NCBI GenBank assembly: GCA_963920525.1
Contig: OY986436.1
Span: 80,259,630 to 80,323,629 of the forward strand
From: Dichetophora obliterata
Taxonomy: Eukaryota; Arthropoda; Insecta; Diptera; Sciomyzidae
DNA length: 64,000 nucleotides
Direction of reading: 5' to 3'
Shown piece by piece: positions 23,080 to 32,801 of the stretch. The translations under genes and the position numbers were made by a program. Below the pieces are notes generated by a model, which saw nothing but the letters and a program-made list of their open reading frames with translations, was not told where the DNA came from and did not search any database. How positions within the stretch are numbered: the first letter of the stretch is position 1; each line of letters begins with the position of its first letter.

Positions 23080-23560
23080 ATGGTTCCAAATGACGCGTAT
23101 GAAAGTAATTGTTGGCTCGACTGTTCTTCATGGCCTTGAAGAATGATCATGTTGTTTTTCAACACGCAGCTTTGCTCGATGGTGAGAATTCCCGAACCCA
23201 CAAGGTGTTCCCGTGATATGTCGTTGCCGCAAACTGCAGAAAGTTCTATAACTGACATGGTTGCAAACATCCAGTTGTTTGTATGGTGCAATGCCGTGAA
23301 GGCAATAAATTGTGAGTTCACAAAAATCCACAATAACATCACCTCCACGGCATTGCACCATACAAACAACTGGATGTTTGCAACCATGTCAGTTATAGAA
23401 CTTTCTGCAGTTTGCGGCAACGACATATCACGGTAACACCTTGTGGGTTCGGGAATTCTCACCATCGAGCAAAGCTGCGTGTTGAAAAAAAACATGATCA
23501 TTCTTCAAGGCCATGAAGAACAGTCGAGCCAACAATTACTTTCATACGCGTCATTTGGAA
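23080..23560. repeat. Palindrome centre of the BEL inverted duplication
   Basis: Around 23303 the sequence reads into its own reverse complement: env-derived DNA on the minus strand (23080-23303) is followed by the same env-derived DNA on the plus strand (about 23346-23563), with about 45 bases of unpaired env sequence between. Arms of more than 210 bases are nearly identical here, and homology continues outward for several kilobases. Confidence 0.9.
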
Positions 23561-23793
23561 CCATTTCTAATACCAGTATATATACTGAGGTGAAAACTGG
23601 AAGGGAGCACATCGAAGATTTCCAAACTCAAGTGGATAAGATCACCAATCTTCAAAGTCAACTTATAAAAATCAGGAACTTGCCAGCTAACCTGCAGCCC
23701 TCCGTAGTCCATCATCAATACATGAGCGGGGCCGCTTTGTTGCTGTCAATAATTATAATTGCACTATTTACAGCGTGGCGAATCAAATTGCAA

Positions 23794-23952
23794 TGTCAGA
23801 ACAAATTGTGAGGTTTCTTTCAATAGTGTGTCAAGCAACTGGTCTTAGTGGTTCAACTAAGGTCCAAACAGATCGAAATCAAGCAGCAAAAATTAATGGT
23901 CTTAGTGATTCTACTAAGGTCCATTCCTTGAAGATTTTGATACAAATCAACA
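23794..23952 (+). repeat. Truncated BEL 5' LTR (plus copy)
   Basis: Only the last ~155 bases of the LTR remain, fused to the env 3' end at a TGTCAG word. In the minus copy TGTCAG occurs twice, about 540 bases apart, so a deletion between these short direct repeats explains the fusion. The identical fusion exists at the 3' end (31327-31484). Confidence 0.8.
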
Positions 23953-23967
23953 TTTGGTGACCCCGAC
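23953..23967 (+). promoter_or_regulatory. BEL primer-binding site
   Basis: TTTGGTGACCCCGAC follows the LTR end. The TGG at its start pairs with the CCA end of a tRNA, as expected for minus-strand priming. I did not assign the tRNA species. Confidence 0.7.
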
Positions 23968-24050
23968 CAGGAAATTCAAATTTCTGGACAAACAAAAATA
24001 ACGCGTAAAGTGAAAAAAAAAACAACATTTGATTTTTGGAAAAGTTCGAT

Positions 24051-25634
24051 ATGGAGACATTTCAAGAGTTGGTAGCTGCTCAGGAAAACATTGCTGTGAG
24101 AATTGAAACAATTTTGACAAACGAGCAGCTACTATGAAGAAAGGATCAATCGGTTGGATGAAGCATGGGCAGAATTCGAGAGCACGGATAACAAGATAAG
24201 GTGTCTCGCTAATTTGCCAATGCAACACGAGTACTTCGTTGACCAATATTTGCGCATTTCGGACCTGACTCTCAAAATTAAGGAGATGTTTGAAGCCGAA
24301 ATGCAGAAATTGACAAAAAATTCTGAATATGCACCTTTACCTACGGCCCCTCCACGCAAGGACTGTAGGCCTGCCACGGCTGGTGGTAAGCAGGAAGATG
24401 GCATCATAGCAGATCAACATATTGACGAAGTGATAGTGAAGGTACTTCGTAATCAACGAGCTTTAATGAGAGCGTTAAGGCGAAACATTGAAGAAATCAG
24501 GGTTCAGGCGAATCAAAGTCACCCTGAATCGTACTATCATAACAAAGCAGCACTTATCGACAAATACATGAATGATTTTATTGTGAACAACGATGTCCTA
24601 TGGCAGTCAACAAACAGTGATGATATAGAAGGATATATTGTACGTTGGATGAGTATTATAAAATGGAAGCAGAGGTGCACAACGTGTTAAGCGGATTACA
24701 ACAGCACATCTGCAGTGCAAATTTGGATGCTCATCAGAGCACCAGCAGAAATGAACCACTTCAGGTGCAATTGCCTAAAATTGAGTTACCAAAATTTCAC
24801 GGCAGCTACACACAATGGGTAGCGTTTAAGGATCTTTATACTCAACTGATTCACAACACGACAATAAGCGACGTTCAAAAAATGTTTCATTTAACAACAC
24901 ACTTGGGAGACGAGCCAAACAATCTTATAAAACACTTACCAATCACAGGTGCCAATTATGTTATTGCATGGAACATTTTGGTCAACAGGTACGACAACAG
25001 GAGGTTAATTGTGACAACATTGCTGAATAACTTGTTATCGCAGCCGAAAATGAAAAACGAATCAGCACAAACGCTCAAATCCTTACACGATATAACGAAA
25101 GAGTGTCTTCATGGTTTAGGCGCACAAGGCCTTCCAGTGGGCGAGTGGGATGTCATAGTAGTTCATTTACTGTTGCAAAAATTGGACCAAGCGACGCAAA
25201 CAACATTTCAACAGTCGCTAAATGACAATAAAAAGCTTATAACCTTACGTGAACTACTTAGATTTTTAGAGCATCGCTTCCAAGCACTAGAAACGCGTGG
25301 AAAGGCTCATGAGCATCTCTGTTCCGGGGGAAAAGATAGAGCAAAAACAACAGCAGCGATTTCAACATCAAGCCACTGCAAGGTATGTGGATCGACAGAA
25401 CATCCAATATATTATTGCGAAAAATTCCTGAAGATGTCATCAGTTGAAAGATTACAATGGACACAGAGGAATAAGCTTTGTGTTAACTGTTTCAAACCCA
25501 ATCATGCCGCCAAGGTATGTCCTTTACGATCCTGTACAAAGTGCACAAGTAAGTACAACACATTACTGCATTTGGAGACTTCAGGAAAGCGACCCAAGTC
25601 AGCAGCAAAATCAGCATCAGGTGAAATCAAATAA
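24051..25634 (+). pseudogene. BEL gag, plus copy (frameshifted)
   Basis: Gag forms the particle and binds RNA. The start ATG (24051) is followed by METFQELVAAQENIAVRIET, then a 29-base deletion (between ACG words near 24122, seen by comparison with the minus copy) breaks the frame. The rest reads on from 24125 and then through the same second break at about 24650. The capsid-like part (LPKIELPKFHGSYTQW, residues roughly 45-60 of the frame at 24645) and two zinc knuckles (CKVCGSTEHPIYYC, CVNCFKPNHAAKVC) are clear. It ends at TAA 25632-25634, in the same frame as pol. Confidence 0.8.
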
Positions 25635-28600
25635 ACGCAAAATATAAATTCAAACACACCTATTGTAGCAGCTGCGAACAAGCATCAGCATAACGAGCAC
25701 TACATACTATTAGCTACTGCAAGAGTTAAGGTAATTGGAAACAACGGCCACATCGATGAATTTCGAGCCTTATTGGACTCCGGGTCTCAGGTCAACTTAG
25801 TGACGGAAAGAGTCGTATCAAAACTTTCGCTACAAACATCGGATGCATCGCTTTGCATCGAAGGAATAGGTCGTAAAACAAAAAATGTAGCACAGCGCGT
25901 AAATTTTGAGATTCAAGCACACGCTGGCAGTTATTCCACCAGAATTGAAGCATTTGTTCTTCCCAACATAGTGTCACCGCAACCTACAAAAACGTTAGAT
26001 ACATCCAATTGGTCACTTCCTGAAAATATCAAGCTGGCCGATCCAAGATTCAATCAAACGGATAAAATCGACATACTTATAGGAGTCGAGTTCTATCATC
26101 AATTATTGCGGACACAACAGTTCAAAATTAACAACGAATTTCCTACTTTTCATAACACCGCACTTGGTTGGATCGTGACAGGAAAAATAGAAAGATGCGG
26201 TAATAGTTCGGCAACCTGTGCAATGTTTAGCCCAGACGAAGAGACAACGAATCAATTGATTGAAAAATTTTGGAAGCTTGAAGACACAAATGACTCAGAG
26301 CATCAAATGTCATTACTAGAACAGCGCTGCGAAACCCATTTCCGTCAAAATATAAGAAGGAACACTGATGGTCGCTTTGTAGTCCGTCTGCCATTCTCAG
26401 AGAACCCCATAACCCTCGGAAATTCAAGACAGATGTCCGTCAATCGATTCCTATCATTGGAAAGACGACTCAACAGTAATCCCAAACTAAGAGAGGACTA
26501 CAACAAGTTTATGGAGGAGTACGAAGCTCTAGGACACATGGAAGAAATTAAAGAAAGTGATATTCCAGATTTAAACTATGTCATGCCCCATCACTGTGTT
26601 CTTAAACCAGAAAGCTCTACAACAAAACTTAGAGTGGTGTTTGATGCATCCGCTAAAACCAACAGTGGGTCATCTCTTAACGACATTCTACACGCTGGGC
26701 CAACGGTACAGAGTGATTTGTTTTCAATATTATTACGTTTTCGCATGCATCGCTTTGTTTTCACCGCTGACATAGAGAAAATGTATCGACAAATATGTGT
26801 CAATGAGGCTGACCAGATGTTTCAACTTATTATTTGGAGATACAATCAAAATGAAGACATTAAATTTTACCGATTGAAAACCGTTACCTATGGAACTTCA
26901 CCAGCACCATATCTAGCAACAAAATGCCTCCAATACTTAGCTTCGCAAGGCCTTATGAAATATCCTTTAGGAGCAACAATATTGCGTGATGATTTTTATG
27001 TTGACGATTGTCTTAGTGGCACGGATTCTATCAACACTGCTTTAGAATCACAAGGTCAAGTTCAAGCATTACTAAGGGAAGCTGGCTTCAAATTAAGAAA
27101 ATGGTGCTCTAATAACGCTAAACTTCTAAGTGGAATTCCACCAGAAGACCAGGAAATCAACCTGGACTTAGACGAATCATCGAGTCAGTCAATAAAAACT
27201 CTCGGGATGATATGGCTACCAAAATCTGACCAGCTGTGCGGGCGAGCGCAAATATCATCATCAAGCAACATCACAAAACGAATAGTGAGCTCAGAATTAG
27301 CACGTATCTTCGACCCATTAGGTATTTTTGGGCCAGTTGTCGTCAGAGCTAAAATATTTCTGCAACAGCTGTGGCAATTACAAATATCTTGGGATGATGA
27401 ATTACCTACAAATCTTCAGCACGAATGGAACAATTTCCGCGCAAATATAGTAGCACTCAATACCATAAGGGTGGACAGATTTGTATTTAAGCCTCAAAGA
27501 ATTGTATCCACACAAATTCACACATTTGTGGACGCATCCGAACGAGCTTACGGAGCAGCAGTCTACATTCGTTCAACTGTCTACACAGACAAAACTGTAG
27601 GAACCAGATTAATTTGTTCAAAATCACGAATAGCACCACTTAAAAAACAAACTCTACCACGGCTAGAATTATGTGCAGCTGTGTTGGGTGTGGAACTTAC
27701 AAACAGAGTAAAGAAGGACATACGGTTACAAAACACTGAAACGTTCCTTTGGACTGACTTGCAAATTTTATTAGCTTGGATAAAGTCAACTGCAGCTTCA
27801 TTTCATACCTTTGTAGCAAACCGAATAGCAAAAATTCAAGAGTTATGCATTCCAAGTCAATGGAGACATGTCAGTTCCAAGGAAAATCCTGCCGATGCAA
27901 TATCTCGAGGATTAGCACCAGAAAATCTATCCAAGCATTCAATTTGGTTTTATGGTCCACCTTTTTTATCCGGGAAGAGCAGTCAATGGTCTGAACCATA
28001 TTCACAAGACATTTCTAAAACTTGCGACTTAGAGCGAAAAGAAACAAAACGTGTCTTAGCAATATTAACAACACATCAATCGTTAGAAGAAACAATCTTC
28101 AAAATCAATCATCGAAATTCATTCCGATTTTTGCAACGCACCGTCGGTTATTTACTGAGGTTTATTCGAAATTCAAGAACAACCCGTCAATTGCGACCAA
28201 GTTACAAGGCGTTAGATATTCATGAATTGGATGATGCTCTTAGAATAATTATAAAGGTCATTCAAGCTGCAGGATTCCGTAATGAACTAGAAACCTTATC
28301 AAAAAAAATGCCTGTCAATAAGTCTAGCTCCCTGGCTTCATTAAATCCGTTCATGGATGAATATCAAATAATGCGAATTGGCGGTCGACTTGAACAATCA
28401 TCATTACTGTTCGAAGAAAAACATCTAGCAATTTTGCCGCACAACCACCTCATGGTGAAACTATTGTTGCAAATGCTTCATGAAAATAATCGTCCCTGTG
28501 GTCCACAAGCTCTGCTAGCAGCATCCAGAGCACACTTCTGGATAACCAGTGGGAAAACTATAACTCGCAGTATCGTACATAAGTGTGTACGATGTACGAA

Positions 28601-29318
28601 AGCAAAACCAAGGCTCTTCAAACAACTTATGGGAAACTTACCAGCTGTAAGAATAACACCGGCACGTCCATTCATAACATCAGGAGTAGACTACTTCGGA
28701 CCGGTTTGGATTCATCATAAAGTAAGAGGCAAAAGACCTGACAAGGCCTACATTGCTGTGTTTTGTTGCTTCGCTACAAAGGCCATCCACATGGAGGTGG
28801 TTTCTAACCTATCAACAGACGCATTTATAGGAGCCCTAAGACGATTTATTAGCAGAAGAGGTCATTGCAAAACATTGTATAGTGATAATGCTACAAATTT
28901 TGTCGGAGCAAGAAACAAATTGGCTGAATTAAAGGAATCCATTTATTCTCAAACAGCTCAAGAAAAACTTATACGAACATGTAGTGAACAATCAATTGAA
29001 TTCAAATTTATTCCACCCAGAGCACCACATTTTGGAGGGCTTTGGGAGGCGGCAGTAAAATCTGCAAAACACTTGTTGGTTCGAAGCGTATCAGTGGCAT
29101 CAATGACATACGAAGAACTGGAAACGGTTATCATTGAAATAGAAGCTATACTCAACTCTCGACCACTGATCCCAATGTCATCAAACTGCGACGATCTCGA
29201 AGCACTCACACCAGGTCACTTTCTAGTGGGTGAACCTCTGACAACGTCAGTTGATGCAAATACACAAACAATAACTGCATCTCTTGGCTCACGATGGAGA
29301 ATCATATCAGAACTTTAA
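25635..29318 (+). CDS. BEL/Pao Pol polyprotein (protease, RT, RNase H, integrase)
   Basis: Pol continues in the gag frame after one TAA. Protease active site LLDSGSQVNLV lies at about 25767-25800. RT shows RFVFTADIEKMYRQI (motif A), YGTSPAPYLATKCL (motif B) and DDFYVDDCLSG (motif C, YVDD, about 26985-27020). RNase H begins IHTFVDASERAYGAAVYI (about 27510). Integrase has an H-H-C-C zinc region (about 28470-28605), then the D-D-E core: GVDYFGPV, YSDNATNFVGA and PPRAPHFGGLWEAAVK. The reading frame stops at TAA 29316-29318, inside the conserved C-terminal domain (KFWKEWSQKYLHELQERGKW follows in frame), so this stop is a lesion and not the natural end. All catalytic residues up to there are present. 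Confidence 0.9.
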   Translation, partial: TQNINSNTPIVAAANKHQHNEHYILLATARVKVIGNNGHIDEFRALLDSGSQVNLVTERVVSKLSLQTSDASLCIEGIGRKTKNVAQRVNFEIQAHAGSYSTRIEAFVLPNIVSPQPTKTLDTSNWSLPENIKLADPRFNQTDKIDILIGVEFYHQLLRTQQFKINNEFPTFHNTALGWIVTGKIERCGNSSATCAMFSPDEETTNQLIEKFWKLEDTNDSEHQMSLLEQRCETHFRQNIRRNTDGRFVVRLPFSENPITLGNSRQMSVNRFLSLERRLNSNPKLREDYNKFMEEYEALGHMEEIKESDIPDLNYVMPHHCVLKPESSTTKLRVVFDASAKTNSGSSLNDILHAGPTVQSDLFSILLRFRMHRFVFTADIEKMYRQICVNEADQMFQLIIWRYNQNEDIKFYRLKTVTYGTSPAPYLATKCLQYLASQGLMKYPLGATILRDDFYVDDCLSGTDSINTALESQGQVQALLREAGFKLRKWCSNNAKLLSGIPPEDQEINLDLDESSSQSIKTLGMIWLPKSDQLCGRAQISSSSNITKRIVSSELARIFDPLGIFGPVVVRAKIFLQQLWQLQISWDDELPTNLQHEWNNFRANIVALNTIRVDRFVFKPQRIVSTQIHTFVDASERAYGAAVYIRSTVYTDKTVGTRLICSKSRIAPLKKQTLPRLELCAAVLGVELTNRVKKDIRLQNTETFLWTDLQILLAWIKSTAASFHTFVANRIAKIQELCIPSQWRHVSSKENPADAISRGLAPENLSKHSIWFYGPPFLSGKSSQWSEPYSQDISKTCDLERKETKRVLAILTTHQSLEETIFKINHRNSFRFLQRTVGYLLRFIRNSRTTRQLRPSYKALDIHELDDALRIIIKVIQAAGFRNELETLSKKMPVNKSSSLASLNPFMDEYQIMRIGGRLEQSSLLFEEKHLAILPHNHLMVKLLLQMLHENNRPCGPQALLAASRAHFWITSGKTITRSIVHKCVRCTKAKPRLFKQLMGNLPAVRITPARPFITSGVDYFGPVWIHHKVRGKRPDKAYIAVFCCFATKAIHMEVVSNLSTDAFIGALRRFISRRGHCKTLYSDNATNFVGARNKLAELKESIYSQTAQEKLIRTCSEQSIEFKFIPPRAPHFGGLWEAAVKSAKHLLVRSVSVASMTYEELETVIIEIEAILNSRPLIPMSSNCDDLEALTPGHFLVGEPLTTSVDANTQTITASLGSRWRIISEL

Positions 29319-29580
29319 CATAAATTCTGGAAGGAATGGTCACAAAAGTACTTACACGAATTGCAAGAAAGAGGCAAGTGGAAAACACCGTCACCGAACA
29401 TAACTGAAGGCATGCTAGTGATCATAAAAGAAGATAACATTCCTGTACTTCGATGGCCATTAGGAAGAATTACCCGGGTATACAAGGGCGACGACGGACT
29501 GGTTCGAGTAGTCGATTTGAAAACAATAAATGGAACGTTCAAAAGACCTATTCACAGATTGGCCCCACTGTTCAATGACT
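29319..29580 (+). pseudogene. BEL integrase C-terminal domain, cut off by an in-frame stop
   Basis: In the same frame as pol, directly after the TAA, the sequence continues with the DUF5641-like tail of BEL integrases: an FW..W...YL..L motif, then GMLVIIKEDNIPVLRWPLGR and a PIHRLAPL end. These are typical last residues of the Pao-type polyprotein. The stop at 29316 therefore removes about 85 residues of Pol. Confidence 0.8.
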
Positions 29581-29599
29581 CCAACTTGGAATATAAGGA

Positions 29600-31343
29600 C
29601 TATGACAACCAATTTATACCACAGAACTCTCAAAAAAGAATACATTCCCGTTCATCAGAGTCTGGCAAAGAAGGTACACGCCCAAAGAGGAGAGTGGTGT
29701 CACACACTTCACAAGGAATCTTCACAACTATCATAATTTCACTTCTCTTTCTACCACTAGTATTTGCCTCATCAGTAAAAATAACTTATTTTAAGGAAGA
29801 ACCAGGAATCTATTTTGAAAACATATTCTATGACCTCAGCCCAATGTGGTCAGATATGAAAACACTAGACGAAGGAATAAATACTCTGATAGATGTGTGC
29901 ATAAGGCCATCAATAGAAACATCATGTGCTCCAATTATTCATCATTTCAAGCATACGTTCAGTACATTGCTACAAGAAGAAATGCTTCTGACAAAAAAAC
30001 GGCAGAAGCGAGGAGCATTAGATATAGTCGGTAATATGGCCCATGCCCTGTTTGGAGTACTAGACTCAAACTACGCAGAGACTATGTCAAAAACTATAGA
30101 GAATGTCAAACTCAATGAAGAACACCTCATGAATTTATTACGCAATCAAACATCAATAATTGATTCCACGTTGAACATAATAAAGGTTGATGAGAAGGCA
30201 ACCGAAGTTAATTTCGAGAAGTTACAAAGGTCAATATATGAAGATATGAATCACATCGAAAATGAAACAACAATACTTCGACAATCAAATCAGCTCACGG
30301 CATTAGTGACTCAGCTGTCAATGATCACAACAAACATGCAACACATACAATCAGAGTTACTTCATGCATTGACTCAATCTCATAACGGAAATATTAGTCC
30401 ATTGATCTTAACTCCACAACAACTGAAGCAAGAGTTACAGATAATTCAGGCTCATCTCCCTTCAACACGAACTCTTCCTACCGACAACGAAAACCTACTC
30501 CAATTTTACAAACTAATGACCGTGCGTTCTGCGGTGAACGAGAAACACATAATGTTCCTACTAGAACTACCTCTGGTGGATCCAGAAGCATATTCATTTT
30601 TTAAGCTGACCGCAATCCCTACTAAACTCAACGAAGGCATGGTAGCAATTCCGAAGACACAATTCTTAGCGGTTAACAATCATCGCGATCAATATGCAAT
30701 GTTGACAATAGAAGACTTGAATACATGTACGATTCTAATGGAAAATATTCGCATATGTCCAAATCAACAGTCAAGATTCGGAATTGAGTATCCTGCTTTT
30801 ATTTGTGAAATCCAGTTATTCAACAACAAAACGGCAATAAATTGTGAGTTCACAAAAATCCACAATAACATCACCTTCACGGCATTGCACCATACAAACA
30901 ACTGGATGTTTGCAACCATGTCAGTTATAGAACTTTCTGCAGTTTGCGGCAACGACATATCACGGTAACACCTTGTGGGTTCGGGAATTCTCACCATCGA
31001 GCAAAGCTGCGTGTTGAAAAACAACATGATCATTCTTCAAGGCCATGAAGAACAGTCGAGCCAACAATTACTTTCATACGCGTCATTTGGAACCATTTCT
31101 AATACCAGTATATATACTGAGGTGAAAACTGGAAGGGAGCACATCGAAGATTTCCAAACTCAAGTGGATAAGATCACCAATCTTCAAAGTCAACTTATAA
31201 AAATCAGGAACTTGCCAGCTAACCTGCAGCCCTCCGTAGTCCATCATCAATACATGAGCGGGGCCGCTTTGTTGCTGTCAATAATTATAATTGCACTATT
31301 TACAGCGTGGCGAATCAAATTGCAATGTCAGAACAAATTGTGA
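29600..31343 (+). pseudogene. BEL env-like glycoprotein gene, plus copy (one nonsense codon)
   Basis: An envelope-type fusion glycoprotein homologue follows pol in the same frame. A hydrophobic signal segment lies at about 29715-29771. A furin-like RQKR site at 30000-30011 is followed by a hydrophobic, fusion-peptide-like stretch, then a heptad-rich ectodomain with many Asn, and a membrane anchor at about 31263-31308. The frame is cut by TAA at 30966-30968; downstream coding sequence resumes in the same frame register after the stop. The C-terminal tail is altered by the TGTCAG deletion. In working elements of this class env would be made from a spliced mRNA; no splice site was assigned. Two lesions make it a pseudogene here. 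Confidence 0.75.
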
Positions 31344-31499
31344 GGTTTCTTTCAATAGTGTGTTAAGCAACTGGTCTTAGTGGTTCAACTAAGGTCCAAA
31401 CAGATCGAAATCAAGCAGCAAAAATTAATGGTCTTAGTGATTCTACTAAGGTCCATTCCTTGAAGATTTTGATACAAATCAACATTTGGTGACCCCGAC
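31327..31499 (+). repeat. Truncated BEL 3' LTR followed by a primer-binding-site copy
   Basis: It has the same truncated LTR as at 23794-23952, ending CAACA at 31484, but is followed by TTTGGTGACCCCGAC (31485-31499). A PBS after a 3' LTR is not expected for a simple insertion. It fits a head-to-tail tandem unit that has been cut at 31500. Confidence 0.75.
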
Positions 31500-31503
31500 G
31501 TGA

Positions 31504-31960
31504 TGGGGGGTGGAAAACATCGAGGGTCAAATGCTAGTTTGAAGTATAGAAAACATTGTTAGATTGTGAACCAACCTTAATAAAAATGCCACTTTTAGAA
31601 CGCTTCCCCAATTTTTGACAGCCAAGTCGACGTTTTGTTGCCGTCATCGGGTTTGAATTTGAATTCATAATCAAACTGGCCGAGAAAATAGTACGTTAAC
31701 GACTCAACTGGAAGAGTTTTCTCAGCGACTCAACCGGAATAGCCTTTGTGGTTCCCATGTTCAGCATTGAGTTTGAATTCAAAGTCAAACCTGAGCTGGG
31801 TTTTAAACTCTTCAACAATTATATTTATTTTATTTTTTTTTACTATTTGGGTTTTGTGAAAGCGCTATTTAGTAGCGTGGCTCATGTTTCACAGCACTCA
31901 GATGTGGCATCTCGAATTGTTCTGGAACATTCATCCAAACAAAATAGCCAACAACGTGCT
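31504..31960 (+). repeat. Right flanking direct repeat (gypsy-LTR-like), 457 bp
   Basis: It starts TGGGGGGTGGAAAACATCGA, as does the left copy at 17893, and runs to AACAACGTGCT. It retains the central segment (31779-31912) lost from the left copy. It is homologous, at a lower level, to the minus strand at 58250-58626, including the TTTGAATTTGAATTC and AAACCTGAGCTGGG words. Confidence 0.65.
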
Positions 31961-32800
31961 TGATTCGGTTTCAGCCAATCTATTCTAATCTACCCTTCAA
32001 CCACGTCCAAATTCAGTATTTTTGCTAAGTCCCGCACTGAAGTTGCACTGTTTTTGGTATACGTGTCTGCAAACAGTGGTTGGTCAAATTCTTTAATGCT
32101 GAGCCAGGGTGAGTGGTAGTAGCCACTGGGAAGAACAAAGAAAACTAAAAACATTATACCTCAGTTTGCGTTAGTTAATGACAACATCAAAGAAAATTGT
32201 GTTACTAATATTGAGTAGAAATAAAAACAAACAAAAATTTCCTTCAGAATTGCGCCTTTATATTGGCGAAAAGACCAGGTTGGTGGTGACTCAGCAGCGG
32301 CTCCAGTCCCAAGGAAAGCATCGCTTTACCACTTCTCGTGCTGCGGCACGAGCAACTTTCTCTTACTCCACCCCAATTGCGTTAATTTTTAAGAGTAAAC
32401 CTATCTCCGATATTAAAAAGTCACTCAAAGTCCAATACAAAACAGCTCGGTCAACAAAAAGCCACTACCTTGGCTCGATATCCCCTTTTTCCCTGAAAAA
32501 AACGACTCCAACCGATTGTTTTTCCCTAGAAGAAAAAACGAATCAAACATAAATTAATCTGTATTATTTTCCCTAAACTAAATATGAATCAAACATAATT
32601 AGCACATCATCGATTCGCATAAAAATTAAAACGAATCGAACACAAAATTAAATGGAACGTTGTTGTACAATATGAATCGAACATAAACTAAATCTTAACG
32701 TGGTATAAAATAATCGAACTTAACAATACAATTTTAAGGTATACACTCAGATTAAAATTAATTAAACTTAAAAATAAAATTTTTCGATATCCACTTAAGC
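31961..32800. other. Non-coding, AT-rich, with repeated GAATCRAACATAA words
   Basis: Words like GAATCAAACATAA/GAATCGAACATAA recur near 32540, 32587, 32635 and 32682. The open frame 32178-32552 (124 codons, basic) has no recognisable family and lies in LTR-like or leader-like DNA. The end (32750-32800) resembles 49175-49225, on the far side of the nested transposons. Confidence 0.4.
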
Positions 32801-32801
32801 T

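Larger units (their letters stand above)
18232..23303 (-). mobile_element. BEL/Pao retrotransposon, minus-strand copy with large pol deletion
   Basis: Minus-strand order: truncated 5' end and primer-binding site (23063-23079), gag (22983-21370), protease and start of RT (to about 20300), then env (about 20299-18851), a polypurine-like tract and a complete-looking 3' LTR (18845-18232). RT motifs A-C, RNase H and integrase are missing: pol joins env at about 20303-20310 through a few bases of homology (ACG). The deletion equals about 3.25 kb of the plus-strand copy. It shares almost all other sequence with the plus copy at 23303-31484, in opposite orientation. Confidence 0.9.
23303..31484 (+). 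mobile_element. BEL/Pao retrotransposon, plus-strand copy (nearly complete gag-pol-env)
   Basis: Order: env 3' fragment fused to a truncated LTR (ending CAACA at 23952), primer-binding site TTTGGTGACCCCGAC (23953-23967), gag, pol, env, then again a truncated LTR (ending 31484) followed by a second TTTGGTGACCCCGAC. The 5' and 3' borders (23300-23967 and 30833-31499) are nearly identical over about 665 bases and carry the same deletion. Both lack the LTR start and polypurine tract. Env and a long Pol make it a roo-like, env-bearing BEL element. Frame breaks in gag, one stop in pol and one in env show it is not intact. Confidence 0.9.

Noticed and set aside
23073..23501. 142-codon frame across the palindrome centre
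   Set aside because: It reads antisense env and then sense env because of the inverted junction. It is not a real protein.
17891..31960. The 326/457-bp flanks as LTRs or target duplications of the BEL element itself
   Set aside because: BEL has its own LTR (18232-18845) with different sequence, and the flanks are far too long for target duplications.
32178..32552. 124-codon basic open frame
   Set aside because: No recognisable domain, and it lies in repeat-derived DNA next to an LTR-like segment.
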